Part shown: positions 26,173-35,667 of the stretch, piece by piece
How the letters are laid out: every line of letters starts with the position of its first letter
Numbering within the stretch: position 1 is the stretch's first letter
Position numbers and translations under genes: made by a program
From: JAHCHG01 sp965214585
GTDB taxonomy: Bacteria > Acidobacteriota > Blastocatellia > Pyrinomonadales > Pyrinomonadaceae
Assembly (NCBI GenBank): GCA_965214585.1
Contig: OZ243957.1
Span: forward strand, 1,674,001 to 1,738,000
DNA: 64,000 nt
Reading direction: 5' to 3'
Notes under the pieces: model-generated
The model's database searches: none
What the model was told of the DNA's origin: nothing
Seen by the model: the letters and a program-made list of their open reading frames with translations, nothing else

Positions 26173-26994
26173 TCAATCTTCAAAGGAAGGCGGAGGATCA
26201 AATAATGAAAACGAATCTGTAATCAAAAATAACTCTTTGAGTTCATCTTGCCCTATAAAATTTAACGCATCCTGAACATTGTCAAAATCGAAGACTTTTA
26301 CTTCACCCAAATTTGAAACTATTTCAACCACTATCTTCTCAATACTTCGCTCAACAGAATCATCTAATATTTTTTCAATCAATGAAATCAGATTTTCCTC
26401 AATAGGTTCTATCATCTTTTTACCGATTGAAAGTTTTTCATCATCGCTTAAATCATTGTATTTATGCCAAGCTGTTTTTGATTTTTCTTTTTCCTTTTCT
26501 CCCCAATTAAAATCTATTTCAAATTCTGCTAATAATTCACAAATAAGATTAAATGGAATTAAAAATAAATTTATGTCGTTACTGGTCATCATTGTTTGAG
26601 ATGACAAACTCCAGCTTCCCGCTAAAACAGCAATCGAACTTCTTATACTGTGATACCTACGTCTTACCGCTGAATGAGCCGTGCAAATCCAACTGCCTTT
26701 GTCCCGATTGTGTTTTTTATATCTGATATATTTGGATTCAAAAATTATTAAAGGCTGCATGTGGTCATTTGCAATTACTCCGTCAATATCATATTCATTT
26801 CCATAATTATCTGACATTAATAATTTTTTGACTTTTGTTCCGCTCTTTGTTTTTCTAACGCCAGAAGTTAAATAATGGCAACCGTAAGAATCCGCTACCT
26901 CTCTTAATTTTTCTTCTAAAGCCTTTTCCATAGAAGCACCAATCGCTTCACCTAAAGCACTACCGCTATTAGATACCAACTTAAAATCAGCCAT
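26173..26994 (-). CDS. probable type II restriction endonuclease
   Basis: A 273-aa protein starting at ATG 26994 after AAGGAAATTACT; an upstream in-frame ATG would overlap the methyltransferase gene. Motif DIDGVIAND followed about 10 residues later by ESK (IIFESKYIRY) is a PD-(D/E)xK nuclease core at about residues 75-95. The remainder is helical with no recognised domain. Directly downstream of a DNA methyltransferase on the same strand, so it is most likely the cognate restriction enzyme. Recognition sequence unknown. It is more AT-rich than neighbours, hinting at transfer. Confidence 0.7.
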   Translation of the reverse strand: MADFKLVSNSGSALGEAIGASMEKALEEKLREVADSYGCHYLTSGVRKTKSGTKVKKLLMSDNYGNEYDIDGVIANDHMQPLIIFESKYIRYKKHNRDKGSWICTAHSAVRRRYHSIRSSIAVLAGSWSLSSQTMMTSNDINLFLIPFNLICELLAEFEIDFNWGEKEKEKSKTAWHKYNDLSDDEKLSIGKKMIEPIEENLISLIEKILDDSVERSIEKIVVEIVSNLGEVKVFDFDNVQDALNFIGQDELKELFLITDSFSLFDPPPSFED

Positions 26995-27016
26995 AGTAAT
27001 TTCCTTTTTGTATTTT

Positions 27017-28396
27017 TTATTTAATTGAGGCAAATTCCTTTGAAGTTAAAAATTTAGTTTTGTTTTTTGAAAAAAGCAATTTGTCTTTTGAAACTTTCGT
27101 TTTCATATAATCAAAATATTTTTCATCTTTTTCGGTTAAGAAAAAATATCTATCCAAACTTTTCGCAGTTCTTCCGACAGTTCCGCTTCCCGCAAACGGA
27201 TCAAATACTAAATCTCCTTTGTAGGAATAATATTGAATAACTCTTTTACATAATTCAACAGGAAAAACTGCCGAATGAACTTTATCAAATGTCGTTTCTA
27301 TTTCCCAAACATTCGTTTTTTCGTAATCGCCCGTAACTTTACTTTCCTGAACCGTTTTCTTTTGATAACTGCGAATGTTCCAATCTAAAAGCCTTGTAGT
27401 TTCTTTACGATAAACCATTAAGTATTCCGTCGTAGAATTTGGTTTGTAACTCAAAGGCTTTCGAGTCTGCATAAAACCGCCAATGCGATTTTTAACGCTG
27501 TAATCGGGTTTTTTCCAAATTATATCGTCAATAAATTCCCAACCATTTTGGACAAGACGAGCGTGCAGATCAAAAGGAATCGGATACCGCTTGCTCGAAT
27601 ATTGTCGGCTGATTCGCGGAATGATTATCGGTGAAGTATTAACGACTAAAAATCTTCCTTCTTTTGTAATTCGGTGCGTAGCTTTAAAAACCTTTTCTAA
27701 AAAATCGAGATAGGCTTCATAACTCGGATAAATCGAATAATCTCTTGCGTTGTAATAAGGCGGCGAAGTGAATGTCAGATGAATGCTTTCCTCTGGAACA
27801 TTTTGTAATACTTCCAAAACATCTCCATTAACGACGACATTTTTTAAGAAGTCATAAGTTTCAGGATGCGGCAAATCCGATTCTTTTCTGGTTTTATCGG
27901 CAAAGAATTCTTTATAAATTACCGTTTGAACCATTTCGTTCGGGTGATTTAATAAAGGTTTGAGTTTTCTTTCAACTAAAATATCATCCCGATAAACCAA
28001 CAATCCGCGAATCGCTTGGCAAACAACTTTCGGGTCTTCGTCTTGCAGAATTTCAAACAAATACGGTTTGTTTTGTCTTTTTCGCAATCTTCCGATTGCC
28101 GAAACAATTTCTCTTCTCGCGCTCGTATCGGTTTCCTTATTGAAAGCGTCCCAAAGAATTTCCAAGTGCTTGACTTCATTTAATTTAGCGATATTTTTCG
28201 CGGCTAACAATCTGATCTTCGGGTTTTCGTGTTCGATAAGCGGCAGAAGAAACGAGCCGTCAAATTGTTTCGGCAGCGCACCTAAATTTTCGAGAATAAA
28301 AGTTATACTTTTGTTATCGTTTTGAGCAGTCACCAACTCAGCTAAATCGCCGTTGCCGTTCTTTTTCAGTTTTTCGATACGTTGTTTTGTCAGCAT
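27017..28396 (-). CDS. DNA methyltransferase (N4-cytosine/N6-adenine, beta class) with HEAT-like N-terminus
   Basis: A 459-aa protein. Residues 1 to about 165 form HEAT-like alpha repeats (LLPLIEHENPKIRLLAAKNIAKL; LFEILQDEDPKVVCQAIRGLL). The catalytic part has motif IV TSPPYYNARDY at about 210 and the AdoMet motif DPFAGSGTVG at about 400: the beta-class order. The TSPPY form favours N4-cytosine methylation. The next gene encodes the likely endonuclease, with about 22 bases between coding regions. HEAT repeats on such methyltransferases are unusual and may aid DNA or partner binding. Confidence 0.85.
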   Translation of the reverse strand: MLTKQRIEKLKKNGNGDLAELVTAQNDNKSITFILENLGALPKQFDGSFLLPLIEHENPKIRLLAAKNIAKLNEVKHLEILWDAFNKETDTSARREIVSAIGRLRKRQNKPYLFEILQDEDPKVVCQAIRGLLVYRDDILVERKLKPLLNHPNEMVQTVIYKEFFADKTRKESDLPHPETYDFLKNVVVNGDVLEVLQNVPEESIHLTFTSPPYYNARDYSIYPSYEAYLDFLEKVFKATHRITKEGRFLVVNTSPIIIPRISRQYSSKRYPIPFDLHARLVQNGWEFIDDIIWKKPDYSVKNRIGGFMQTRKPLSYKPNSTTEYLMVYRKETTRLLDWNIRSYQKKTVQESKVTGDYEKTNVWEIETTFDKVHSAVFPVELCKRVIQYYSYKGDLVFDPFAGSGTVGRTAKSLDRYFFLTEKDEKYFDYMKTKVSKDKLLFSKNKTKFLTSKEFASIK

Positions 28397-28687
28397 TACA
28401 TAATTATTATATTACGAATAGAAAGATAACAAACTCAAAATTTAACAATTGTAAATTTATCCGAGTTTTCAAATATTATTTTTCACTAATTCCAAAGTTT
28501 AATAGAGTTCCAAGCGCATTTGTAGTATTGTATTTCAAAACATCAAAAGCGATTGACCGAAATCTCCCGATTTTATTGTCAGTTGCTGAAAAAGCGAATA
28601 ATTCTTTTTAGAAAATTCCGTGAAGAATTTTAACGCTTTTGTTTTATCCATTCCAAAAAAAATTTAGAAAGGTGAATTTTGTAAATT
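28397..28687. other. divergent promoter region, no gene seen
   Basis: AT-rich space between the restriction-modification operon (minus) and the symporter gene (plus). No convincing short gene or hairpin. AGAAAGGTGAATTTTGTAA just before the symporter ATG may serve as its ribosome site. Confidence 0.5.
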
Positions 28688-30424
28688 ATGGCTCAGGAAA
28701 ATGATAGACGAGATATTGACAGTTCGATTCCGCCGGATGGTTATGAACGGGAATTGATGACGGATTTGGACGACGATACGCCGGACGCGCCGAAGGGAAT
28801 TCCGCTGCATACGAAGATTTTGGCGGGTTTGGCAATCGGCGTGATCGCGGGTTTGATCGTCAACGGGACGATGGGCGGCGATGATCCGTGGGTGGTCTGG
28901 ATCGTCGAGAATTTTACTCGTCCGATTGGACAGTTGTTTTTGAATCTGCTTTTGATGATCGTCGTGCCGCTTGTTTTTGCGTCGCTCGTGGTCGGCGTGG
29001 CGGGAATCGGCGATATACGAAAATTGGGACGAATCGGCGCGAAATCGTTTGGTTATACACTGATTATTTCAGCGATTTCGGTTGTTATCGGTTTGGGTTT
29101 GGCGAATTTTATCGCGCCGGGTTTGCGGATTGACCCGGACGTTAAAGCGCAGCTTGAGGAAAAATACGGTTCGGAAGCGGGCAGAAGGGTTTCGGACGCG
29201 ATAAACGTCGGCGCGGTTTCGGCGGCGTATGCGACGAACGCGGAAAAAATGTCGGCGAAGATCAGCGACATCGCAAGGCAGACGAGTCTTGCGCCCGACG
29301 AAGCGAACGCTTTTGCGGGCGACACGGCGAATTTTGCGAAGATGGCGGCAATTTTCGCCGAAGACATAAAGAAATCGTATAAACCGACGGACGAATTCGC
29401 CGACCGAGCGAAAGTCTTGACGACACAAGCCGATAAATTGGCTTTACGGACGGATGTTTTGGGAATCGAGGCGGAAAAGTTCTCGAACGAAACAAAGAAA
29501 TTCGTGTCGCAGGTCAAAAGCGCGAGGTCGAGCGTTGAAACGCCTCTGATGTCGGTTGTAACGACGATTGTGCCGAAAAATGTGTTTTATTCGATTGCGG
29601 GCGAAAATCCGAATATGCTGCACATAATGTTTTTCGCGCTGATCGTCGGAATTGCGATAACGCTGATTCCGTCGCCGGTTTCCGCGCCGTTCGTGTCGTT
29701 TATGGAAGCGGTTTTCGAGATCACGGCGAAGATCATTGATATTGTGATGAAATTTGCGCCATACGCGGTGGCGTGTCTTTTGTTTAATAACATCGCCTTG
29801 TTCGGTTTGGATTTGCTGCAATCGCTCGCTTGGTTCGTGTTTACGGTTCTTTTGGGGCTTTCGATTCATTTTTTCGGAACTTATTCGCTTTCGATCTACT
29901 TTTTGTCGAAGATGAATCCGCTCGAATTTTTCAAAAGAGTTCGCACGGTGATCTTGACGGCGTTTTCAACTTCGTCTTCAAACGCGACTTTGCCGACTGC
30001 TCTGCGCGTTTCGGAAGAAAACTTGGGCGTTCCGAAGGATATAAACAGCTTTGTTTTAACCGTCGGCGCGACTGCCAACCAGAACGGAACAGCACTTTAT
30101 GAAGGCGTGACGGTTCTGTTTTTGGCGCAGCTTGCGGGTGTTGAATTGACGATGGCGTTGCAGTTGATGGTCGTTTATCTGGCGATTTTGGGCGGCATCG
30201 GAACGGCGGGCGTTCCAAGCGGTTCGATTCCGTTTATCATCGGAATTTTGGCGATGATCGGCGTAAATCCCGCGCTAATCGCAATTATCATCGGCGTTGA
30301 CCGCATTCTCGATATGTGCCGCACGACGCTTAACGTCGTCGGCGACATCACGGCGGCGACTTATGTGGCGGTTTCCGAAGGACACGAACTTTTGAAAGTT
30401 CCGCCTGATCGGGGAATCGGGTAA
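28688..30424 (+). CDS. dicarboxylate/amino acid:cation symporter (DAACS) with large insertion
   Basis: A 578-aa transporter; usual family length is about 400-450. Family motifs: LGLANFIAPG (TM4 area), SSSNATLPTALRVSEE (the serine-rich HP1 loop and following residues), VGATANQNGTALYEG (TM7/NMDGT-like motif) and AGVPSGSIPFIIGIL, DRILDMCRTTLNVVGD (TM8). An extra soluble, helical, Ala/Lys/Glu-rich segment of about 120 residues lies at 155-280 between TM4 and TM5. The first 40 residues are also a polar extension. Expected to import C4-dicarboxylates or acidic amino acids with Na+ or H+. Confidence 0.9.
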   Translation: MAQENDRRDIDSSIPPDGYERELMTDLDDDTPDAPKGIPLHTKILAGLAIGVIAGLIVNGTMGGDDPWVVWIVENFTRPIGQLFLNLLLMIVVPLVFASLVVGVAGIGDIRKLGRIGAKSFGYTLIISAISVVIGLGLANFIAPGLRIDPDVKAQLEEKYGSEAGRRVSDAINVGAVSAAYATNAEKMSAKISDIARQTSLAPDEANAFAGDTANFAKMAAIFAEDIKKSYKPTDEFADRAKVLTTQADKLALRTDVLGIEAEKFSNETKKFVSQVKSARSSVETPLMSVVTTIVPKNVFYSIAGENPNMLHIMFFALIVGIAITLIPSPVSAPFVSFMEAVFEITAKIIDIVMKFAPYAVACLLFNNIALFGLDLLQSLAWFVFTVLLGLSIHFFGTYSLSIYFLSKMNPLEFFKRVRTVILTAFSTSSSNATLPTALRVSEENLGVPKDINSFVLTVGATANQNGTALYEGVTVLFLAQLAGVELTMALQLMVVYLAILGGIGTAGVPSGSIPFIIGILAMIGVNPALIAIIIGVDRILDMCRTTLNVVGDITAATYVAVSEGHELLKVPPDRGIG

Positions 30425-30493
30425 GAGTTTGGAGAGTTTCGGGAGTTTGGAGAGTTATAGAGTTCGCGCCTTTCGGGTTCGGACTCTATTTTT

Positions 30494-30617
30494 AAATGCG
30501 TCAGCCAAAAAGTCAGTAGCGTCGGCGTAAGCCGATGCGTCGAGCGTCCATTATCGTTCACGCATCGGCTTACGCCGACGCTACTGACAAGAGTTCAATT
30601 TATGACTGACTTATTAC
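30494..30617. repeat. repeat family D, copy 2
   Basis: AATGCGTCAG...TCAGTAGCGTCGGCGTAAGC and its mate CTTACGCCGACGCTACTGA, with outer end GACTGACTTATTAC. Inverse orientation relative to the copy at 16622. Near-perfect central palindrome, non-coding. Confidence 0.75.
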
Positions 30618-30680
30618 CTATTTTCTTTGCATATCTTTATTTTTAGCTTAGAATGTCCTTAACTTGTGAGGTAAATTTTT

Positions 30681-31265
30681 ATGATGAATGTCCAAACACA
30701 ACCGCAAATGCAGCCACAGCCGATGCGTCTTCGATTCAGCGTTGATGAGTATTACAAAATGATCGAACTCGGTTTACTTGAAAATTATGAGAAAGCCGAA
30801 ATTATTGATGGAGAATTGATACAAAAAATGACAATTGGCGATAGACACGCGGCGGCTGTAAATTCTTTAAACCGAATTTTCTTTGAGAATGTTTCTGATA
30901 AAGTTCTGATTAGCGTTCAAAATCCGTTACGTTTATCAGATTTTAACGAGCCTGAACCCGACATTGTTTTGTCGGATTTAACAAAATACGACGGAAAGCG
31001 TCATCCGCGTCCCGAAGAAACTATTTTGGTTGTGGAAGTTTCGGATTCGACTTTGAGATATGACCGCACGGTTAAACTTCTGCTTTACGCGCAAGCCGAA
31101 ATTCCCGAAGTCTGGATCGTTAATCTGCCGGATAATATCATCGAAATTCATCAGAAACCGAAACACGGAATTTATCAACTGACGAAAATTTTCAATTCCG
31201 GCGAGATTGTCAGATCGGAAATTTTGCCCGATCTGGAAATCGAAGCCGATAAAATTTTAGGTTAA
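30681..31265 (+). CDS. Uma2-family (DUF820) PD-(D/E)xK nuclease-like protein
   Basis: A 194-aa protein after a Gln/Pro-rich start. Family signature: FSVDEYYKMIELGLLENYEKAEIIDGEL, then RLSDFNEPEPDIVLSD (catalytic Asp) and ILVVEVSDSTLRYDR (catalytic Glu on the second strand). The Uma2/DUF820 families are restriction-endonuclease-like proteins of unknown role that are expanded in cyanobacteria and Acidobacteriota. It ends 17 bases before the rhomboid gene and is probably co-transcribed with it. Confidence 0.85.
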   Translation: MMNVQTQPQMQPQPMRLRFSVDEYYKMIELGLLENYEKAEIIDGELIQKMTIGDRHAAAVNSLNRIFFENVSDKVLISVQNPLRLSDFNEPEPDIVLSDLTKYDGKRHPRPEETILVVEVSDSTLRYDRTVKLLLYAQAEIPEVWIVNLPDNIIEIHQKPKHGIYQLTKIFNSGEIVRSEILPDLEIEADKILG

Positions 31266-31282
31266 AAAGGAGATTTACAAAA

Positions 31283-32020
31283 ATGTTTCCACTTAGCGAC
31301 GACAATTCAGACCGCGTGATTACGCCGTATGTCAATTATATTTTGATCGGCATCAATATCTTGGTTTTTGTTTTGCTTCAGCAACTCGGCTCGAACGAGT
31401 CTTTTGATTACGCTTACGCACTTGTGCCGCAGGAGATCACGAATGGGATTGATATTTCGGGCTTGCAGGACGTGAAAAGCGCGAGCGGGCAGGTTCTCGG
31501 ACAGATCAATCATTATGAAACGCCGCTGCCGGTTTATTTTAATTTTTTGAGTTCGATGTTTATGCACGGCGACATTATGCACATCGGCGGAAATATGCTG
31601 TTTCTTTGGATTTTCGGCGATAATATCGAAAATCTGCTCGGACACATACGCTACGCGGCTTTTTACATCGTCTGCGGAATCGCCGCCGCGCTCGCGCAAA
31701 CCGTTTTGAATCCTGATTCGGTAATCCCTATGCTCGGCGCGTCGGGCGCGATCTCCGGCGTTTTGGGCGCGTATATTCTGCTTTTCCCGAAACGAAAAGT
31801 CCGCGCTTTGATCTTTAGAATGGTTTCCACAGTTCCGGCGTATGTCGCGCTCGGAATCTGGATCGTTTATCAAATCGTCGTCGGTTATTTCACCCCGTCA
31901 GACACGGGCGGAGTCGCTTACGCCGCGCACATCGGCGGATTTATTGCGGGACTTGCGCTGATAAAAGTTTTCGCCATCGGAACGAAGGAATCGCCGAAAA
32001 TTCCGGCAAGACCGCTTTAG
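31283..32020 (+). CDS. rhomboid-family intramembrane serine protease
   Basis: A 245-aa integral membrane protease with six helices. The L1-loop/TM2 motif (MFMHGDIMHIGGNMLFLWIFGDNIE) has His/Asn stabilisers; catalytic Ser is in LGASGAISGVLGAY on TM4; catalytic His is in YAAHIGGFIAGL on TM6. AAAAAGGAGATTTACAAAA precedes the ATG. A periplasmic-side loop of about 45 residues between TM1 and TM2 is common in this subgroup. Substrates unknown. Confidence 0.9.
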   Translation: MFPLSDDNSDRVITPYVNYILIGINILVFVLLQQLGSNESFDYAYALVPQEITNGIDISGLQDVKSASGQVLGQINHYETPLPVYFNFLSSMFMHGDIMHIGGNMLFLWIFGDNIENLLGHIRYAAFYIVCGIAAALAQTVLNPDSVIPMLGASGAISGVLGAYILLFPKRKVRALIFRMVSTVPAYVALGIWIVYQIVVGYFTPSDTGGVAYAAHIGGFIAGLALIKVFAIGTKESPKIPARPL

Positions 32021-32108
32021 GAAGTGAGAAATGAGAGGTGAGAAATGAGAGGTAAGAAGTGAAAAATTTTAATTCTCACTTCTCACTTCTCATTTCTTAC
32101 CTTTCTTC
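32021..32108. terminator. inverted repeat between convergent genes
   Basis: GAGAAATGAGAGGTGAGAAA-type direct repeats are followed by AAGAAGTGAAAAATTTTAATTCTCACTTCT and then their complement (CACTTCTCATTTCTTAC). The hairpin could end transcription from both the rhomboid and sppA sides. The tandem GAAATGAGAG repetition suggests slippage. Confidence 0.5.
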
Positions 32109-33905
32109 TTACTTAATTTCGAGTTCAAACGGCATAATCAGCATTGATTCGCCTTTTTTCATACGGTCGAACATTTCCGCGTAGCGCAAGCCGCGGCGCA
32201 CGTCTTCGGGAAGCGATTTGATGACTGCTTTTTGCGTCTGCTGTTCTTCGGTTTGCGTAAATGTCGTGTCGTCGTTGCCGAAAAGTTTCTGGAATAGATT
32301 TTGCGGTTTCGGATAAGGGATTCGTTCAACGTCTTTGTCGGCGGGCAGTTTCGCCAAAACTTTCGCCACGTCAATCGCTTTTTCCAATCCGCCGAATTCG
32401 TCAATCAAGCCGTTTTGTTTCGCCTGCGCTCCCGTCCAGACGCGACCTTGACCGAGCCGGTCAACCTGCTCGACGGTCATATTTCTTCCTTTAGCGACCT
32501 TAGGAATGAAATCATCGTAGTAGATTTTATTCGCCTGAGATTCCATTTTGGCGCGTTCTCTTTCCGTCCATTTTTCGGTTTCGCGGAAAATTCCGGCGTT
32601 TTCGCCGCGCATCACATATTCATTTGTCACGCCGATCCAATCGTAAAAGCCTTTGACGACGGGTTTTCCTAAAAATACGCCAATCGAGCCGGTGATTGTC
32701 GAAGGTTCGGCGATGATCTTGTTGGCGTTGCACGAAATATAATAACCGCCCGAAGCGGCGACATCGCCCATCGAAACGACGACGGGTTTTTTCGCTTTGG
32801 CTTCTTCGATGGCGTGCCACATCATATCCGAAGCTAAAGCCGAGCCGCCCGGACTGTCCACGCGCAAAACGATGGCTTTGATCGAATCGTCGTTTGCCGA
32901 ATCCTTGACCGCTTGAATAATCGTGTCCGAGCCGACGGTTTGCCCGCCGAATGGACTGCTGCTCGAACTTCCACTCATAATCGTTCCCGAAGCGTAAATC
33001 ACCGCGACTCTTTCGCCGACGTTTACGCCAAGCGATTCGGCGGAAACTTCTCTGTAAGCGTTGTCGCTGATCGTTCGCAGATTGTCTTCGGCTTTGTAAC
33101 CGAGTTTATTTTTTAAATCTTCGAGAACCTGATCGCGGTAAAACGCGCCGTCAATTAAACCGAGTTTTACGGCTTCCGTGCCGTGATATGGCGCGTTGTC
33201 AATAATCGTTTTGACGGCTTCGGGCGACTTTTTGCGGTCTTCGGCAATCGCGCTGACGAGGCTTCCGAAATACTGATCTAAAATCGCGTTCAAAACTTCG
33301 CGCTGTTCGTCGGACATTTCCTTGCGCGTGTATTGGTCGGGCGCGTTTTTGTATTTGCCGATCTTGATAACTTCCGGTTCGATGCCGAGTTTGTCGAGCG
33401 AACCTTTGAAAAACATCGTGTTTGCCGCCAGACCGTTGACGTATAAATCTCCGGCGGGCGGCATAAAAACCTTATCGGCGGCTGAAGCGATATAGTAATT
33501 CTGATTCAAGCCGAGTTCCATAAAGGCATAGACGGGCTTACCGGACGCGCGAAAATCTTTGATCGCGCGGCGCAGTTCTTGGGCTTTTGCCCAACCCGTA
33601 TCGGGAAAATTTATGTCAAGCAGAACGCCGCCGATTCTGGCATCGGCTTTTGCTTTGCGAAGCTGCGTTAAAACGCTCGAAAAAGAATTCGGCTGGCTGA
33701 CTCCGAAAGCCTCCGCCAACGGATCGCGCGGCGAATAATCGGGTATTTCGCCCGCCAGTTTGATAACCAGAACGCTGTTTTCCGGCACATCCGGTTTGCC
33801 GAGCGATTCCGCCAGCAGAGCGATTCCGATAACCGCGATTAAAATAACGGTCAGAAAAATTCCGCCGACGATGAGAAGTGTTTTTGCTGTTTTTGACATT
33901 GCCAT
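32109..33905 (-). CDS. sppA: signal peptide peptidase SppA, 67-kDa type
   Basis: A 598-aa membrane-anchored S49 serine protease that degrades cleaved signal peptides. One N-terminal membrane helix (LLIVGGIFLTVILIAVIGIALL). Two S49 domains: the N-terminal one holds the catalytic Lys near KIGKYKNAPDQYTRKEMS, and the C-terminal one the nucleophile in VDSPGGSALASDMMWHAI, with GDVAASGGYYI following. This Ser-Lys dyad arrangement is as in E. coli SppA. Monocistronic. Confidence 0.9.
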   Translation of the reverse strand: MAMSKTAKTLLIVGGIFLTVILIAVIGIALLAESLGKPDVPENSVLVIKLAGEIPDYSPRDPLAEAFGVSQPNSFSSVLTQLRKAKADARIGGVLLDINFPDTGWAKAQELRRAIKDFRASGKPVYAFMELGLNQNYYIASAADKVFMPPAGDLYVNGLAANTMFFKGSLDKLGIEPEVIKIGKYKNAPDQYTRKEMSDEQREVLNAILDQYFGSLVSAIAEDRKKSPEAVKTIIDNAPYHGTEAVKLGLIDGAFYRDQVLEDLKNKLGYKAEDNLRTISDNAYREVSAESLGVNVGERVAVIYASGTIMSGSSSSSPFGGQTVGSDTIIQAVKDSANDDSIKAIVLRVDSPGGSALASDMMWHAIEEAKAKKPVVVSMGDVAASGGYYISCNANKIIAEPSTITGSIGVFLGKPVVKGFYDWIGVTNEYVMRGENAGIFRETEKWTERERAKMESQANKIYYDDFIPKVAKGRNMTVEQVDRLGQGRVWTGAQAKQNGLIDEFGGLEKAIDVAKVLAKLPADKDVERIPYPKPQNLFQKLFGNDDTTFTQTEEQQTQKAVIKSLPEDVRRGLRYAEMFDRMKKGESMLIMPFELEIK

Positions 33906-34061
33906 AATAAGTTTTTACTCCCGAAGTTTATTACTTTTCAGCAAATGATTTTGTCAGATGCTGTTCTCTATTACGTCAAAAAGATTAAAAAGGTTTGTAA
34001 AAATTGTGTTGTCAAATTTCCGTAAATTTCGTATGCTTATAAAAATTGTTCAGCAGGATTG

Positions 34062-34092
34062 AATTTCAAGCGGCTGAAATCCGCTTGAAATT
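34062..34092. other. hairpin in the sppA-FG-GAP intergenic region
   Basis: AATTTCAAGCGG ... CCGCTTGAAATT with a short loop: a 12-bp perfect stem. There is no T-tract after it, so its role is unclear. The rest of 33906-34276 is AT-rich with no gene seen. Confidence 0.5.
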
Positions 34093-34276
34093 AGCTCATA
34101 ATCAATTATGAAACTCCCGATTCCCGATTTTAATAACCGGATAATTTGTAAAGGTAATTAATTTTTTTGTTATCAAAACGGTTTCGGACGAGTTTGCAGA
34201 TTCTGCTTCAGATAAAAAGTTTTTGAAAATCCGGCTTCAAACTTCGGATTTATATGTTTCAGATAAAGGAGAAATA

Positions 34277-35398
34277 ATGTCAGAAAAAAACATCAAGAAA
34301 ATTCTTTCCAAAGCCGTAACATTTTTTTCGGTTGCGGCACTTCTCGCGGTGTCAATCTTAACCGCCGACGCGCAAAATAATACAAAAGTAAAATTAGACT
34401 TTTTCGGCAATAAAATATCGGATTTTGCGGTTTTAACATTTCCGCAAAACGGCAACGACATTCGTTGGAGAATTCTGAAAAACGAAAATCCAGCCCCGGC
34501 TGCTCCGGGAGCAGCCAGAATTATAGATGTGCCGTGGGGATTGCTTTCAGACCCCGCGCCCGCGTCCGCGATAGATTCCATCCCGGCTTTTGGCGATTAC
34601 TCCGGCAACGGAGTTGATTCGCTGAACGTATATCGTTTCAGCAGCGGTTCTCCGTCTAATTCATACGCGATTTTGCCGGTCAAGCCGAATCAGCAAATTC
34701 CCGGAAATCCTATCTATATAAGATGGGGACTCGATACTGATTCGTTCGGTGCTGAGGGCGATTATGACGGCGACGGAAAAATGGACCCGACGGCTATTCG
34801 TGAAACTAACGGTTCGCTCGTTTGGTATGTCAGAAGAAGTTCCGACAATACATTTATGACATTTAACTTCGGAACGACGTTATTTTTCGCGTCTAATACC
34901 GGAACGGACATACCGCTTCCGGGAGCAGATTACACGGGCGACGGAAAAGACGATCCGGCATTGGTTCGGATCGGCGGTAACGGACAAGTCACCTGGTATG
35001 TCGGAACTACTTCGGGAATGCAGATCAGCCAAACAGCTTGGGGCAATTACAATACCGATTTTATAGTTCCCGGCGGCGATTATGACGGCGACGGCAAAGC
35101 CGACTTTATGGTTTGGCGCGGATTCGGTTCGGATACCAACGCTGTTTGGTATCTACGCACAAATTCCGGCAATATTTCATATACGAAATTCGGACTTGCT
35201 GCCGATGATGATGCCGCCAGAGATATTGCCTTGAGAAGCGGCGATTATGACGGCGATAAAAAGACTGATATTGCGGTTTACCGTCCTTCAAATCTTACTT
35301 TTTATGTATTGAAAAGCACGGGCGGTCTGACGGTTCAGCAATGGGGCATAGCGGCAAATGCCGGGAATGAACCAATTGGACGATTCGGAACATATTAA
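34277..35398 (+). CDS. FG-GAP/VCBS-repeat exported protein
   Basis: A 373-aa protein; the ATG at 34277 follows AAAGGAGAAATA and beats an earlier in-frame ATG at 34223. The leader ends near LTADAQ. Five or so repeats with calcium-loop cores (GDYDGDGKMDPTAI, ADYTGDGKDDPALV, GDYDGDGKADFMVW, GDYDGDKKTDIAVY) form a beta-propeller. Alternating W-Y-x-x-x-T/S strands are typical of acidobacterial FG-GAP secreted proteins. No enzymatic domain, so probably a surface or binding protein. Confidence 0.85.
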   Translation: MSEKNIKKILSKAVTFFSVAALLAVSILTADAQNNTKVKLDFFGNKISDFAVLTFPQNGNDIRWRILKNENPAPAAPGAARIIDVPWGLLSDPAPASAIDSIPAFGDYSGNGVDSLNVYRFSSGSPSNSYAILPVKPNQQIPGNPIYIRWGLDTDSFGAEGDYDGDGKMDPTAIRETNGSLVWYVRRSSDNTFMTFNFGTTLFFASNTGTDIPLPGADYTGDGKDDPALVRIGGNGQVTWYVGTTSGMQISQTAWGNYNTDFIVPGGDYDGDGKADFMVWRGFGSDTNAVWYLRTNSGNISYTKFGLAADDDAARDIALRSGDYDGDKKTDIAVYRPSNLTFYVLKSTGGLTVQQWGIAANAGNEPIGRFGTY

Positions 35399-35501
35399 TC
35401 GTCTGCCGGATATTCGGCAAAATTTCAGAAAAGGTTGAGAATATTGATTAATTTGATATTCTTAACCTTTTTTCTTGGAAATTTATTTAGCTCTTTAGTA
35501 A

Positions 35502-35638
35502 TACCAAGTTGCGTGAATAAAGGCGGAAACCCGCGTGCCAACAAGGGTGCTGTTTGAAAACTTAAAAGTTGATATTAAAAACAGCACCCTCCATTACTGT
35601 CGGGTTTCCGCCTTTCCTTTTTTTCACGCAACTTGGTA
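35502..35638. repeat. repeat family A, copy 2 (137-bp MITE)
   Basis: Same inverted ends as copy 1, flanked by TAA at 35499-35501 and 35639-35641. Same orientation as copy 1. The internal sequence differs at only a few positions. Confidence 0.9.
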
Positions 35639-35667
35639 TAATTAATGGTGGAAATTTTTTTTCAGTT

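Noticed and set aside
28387..28611. 74-codon frame upstream of the symporter
   Set aside because: Starts inside the methyltransferase gene's 5' end, low-complexity composition, no ribosome site; treated as intergenic.
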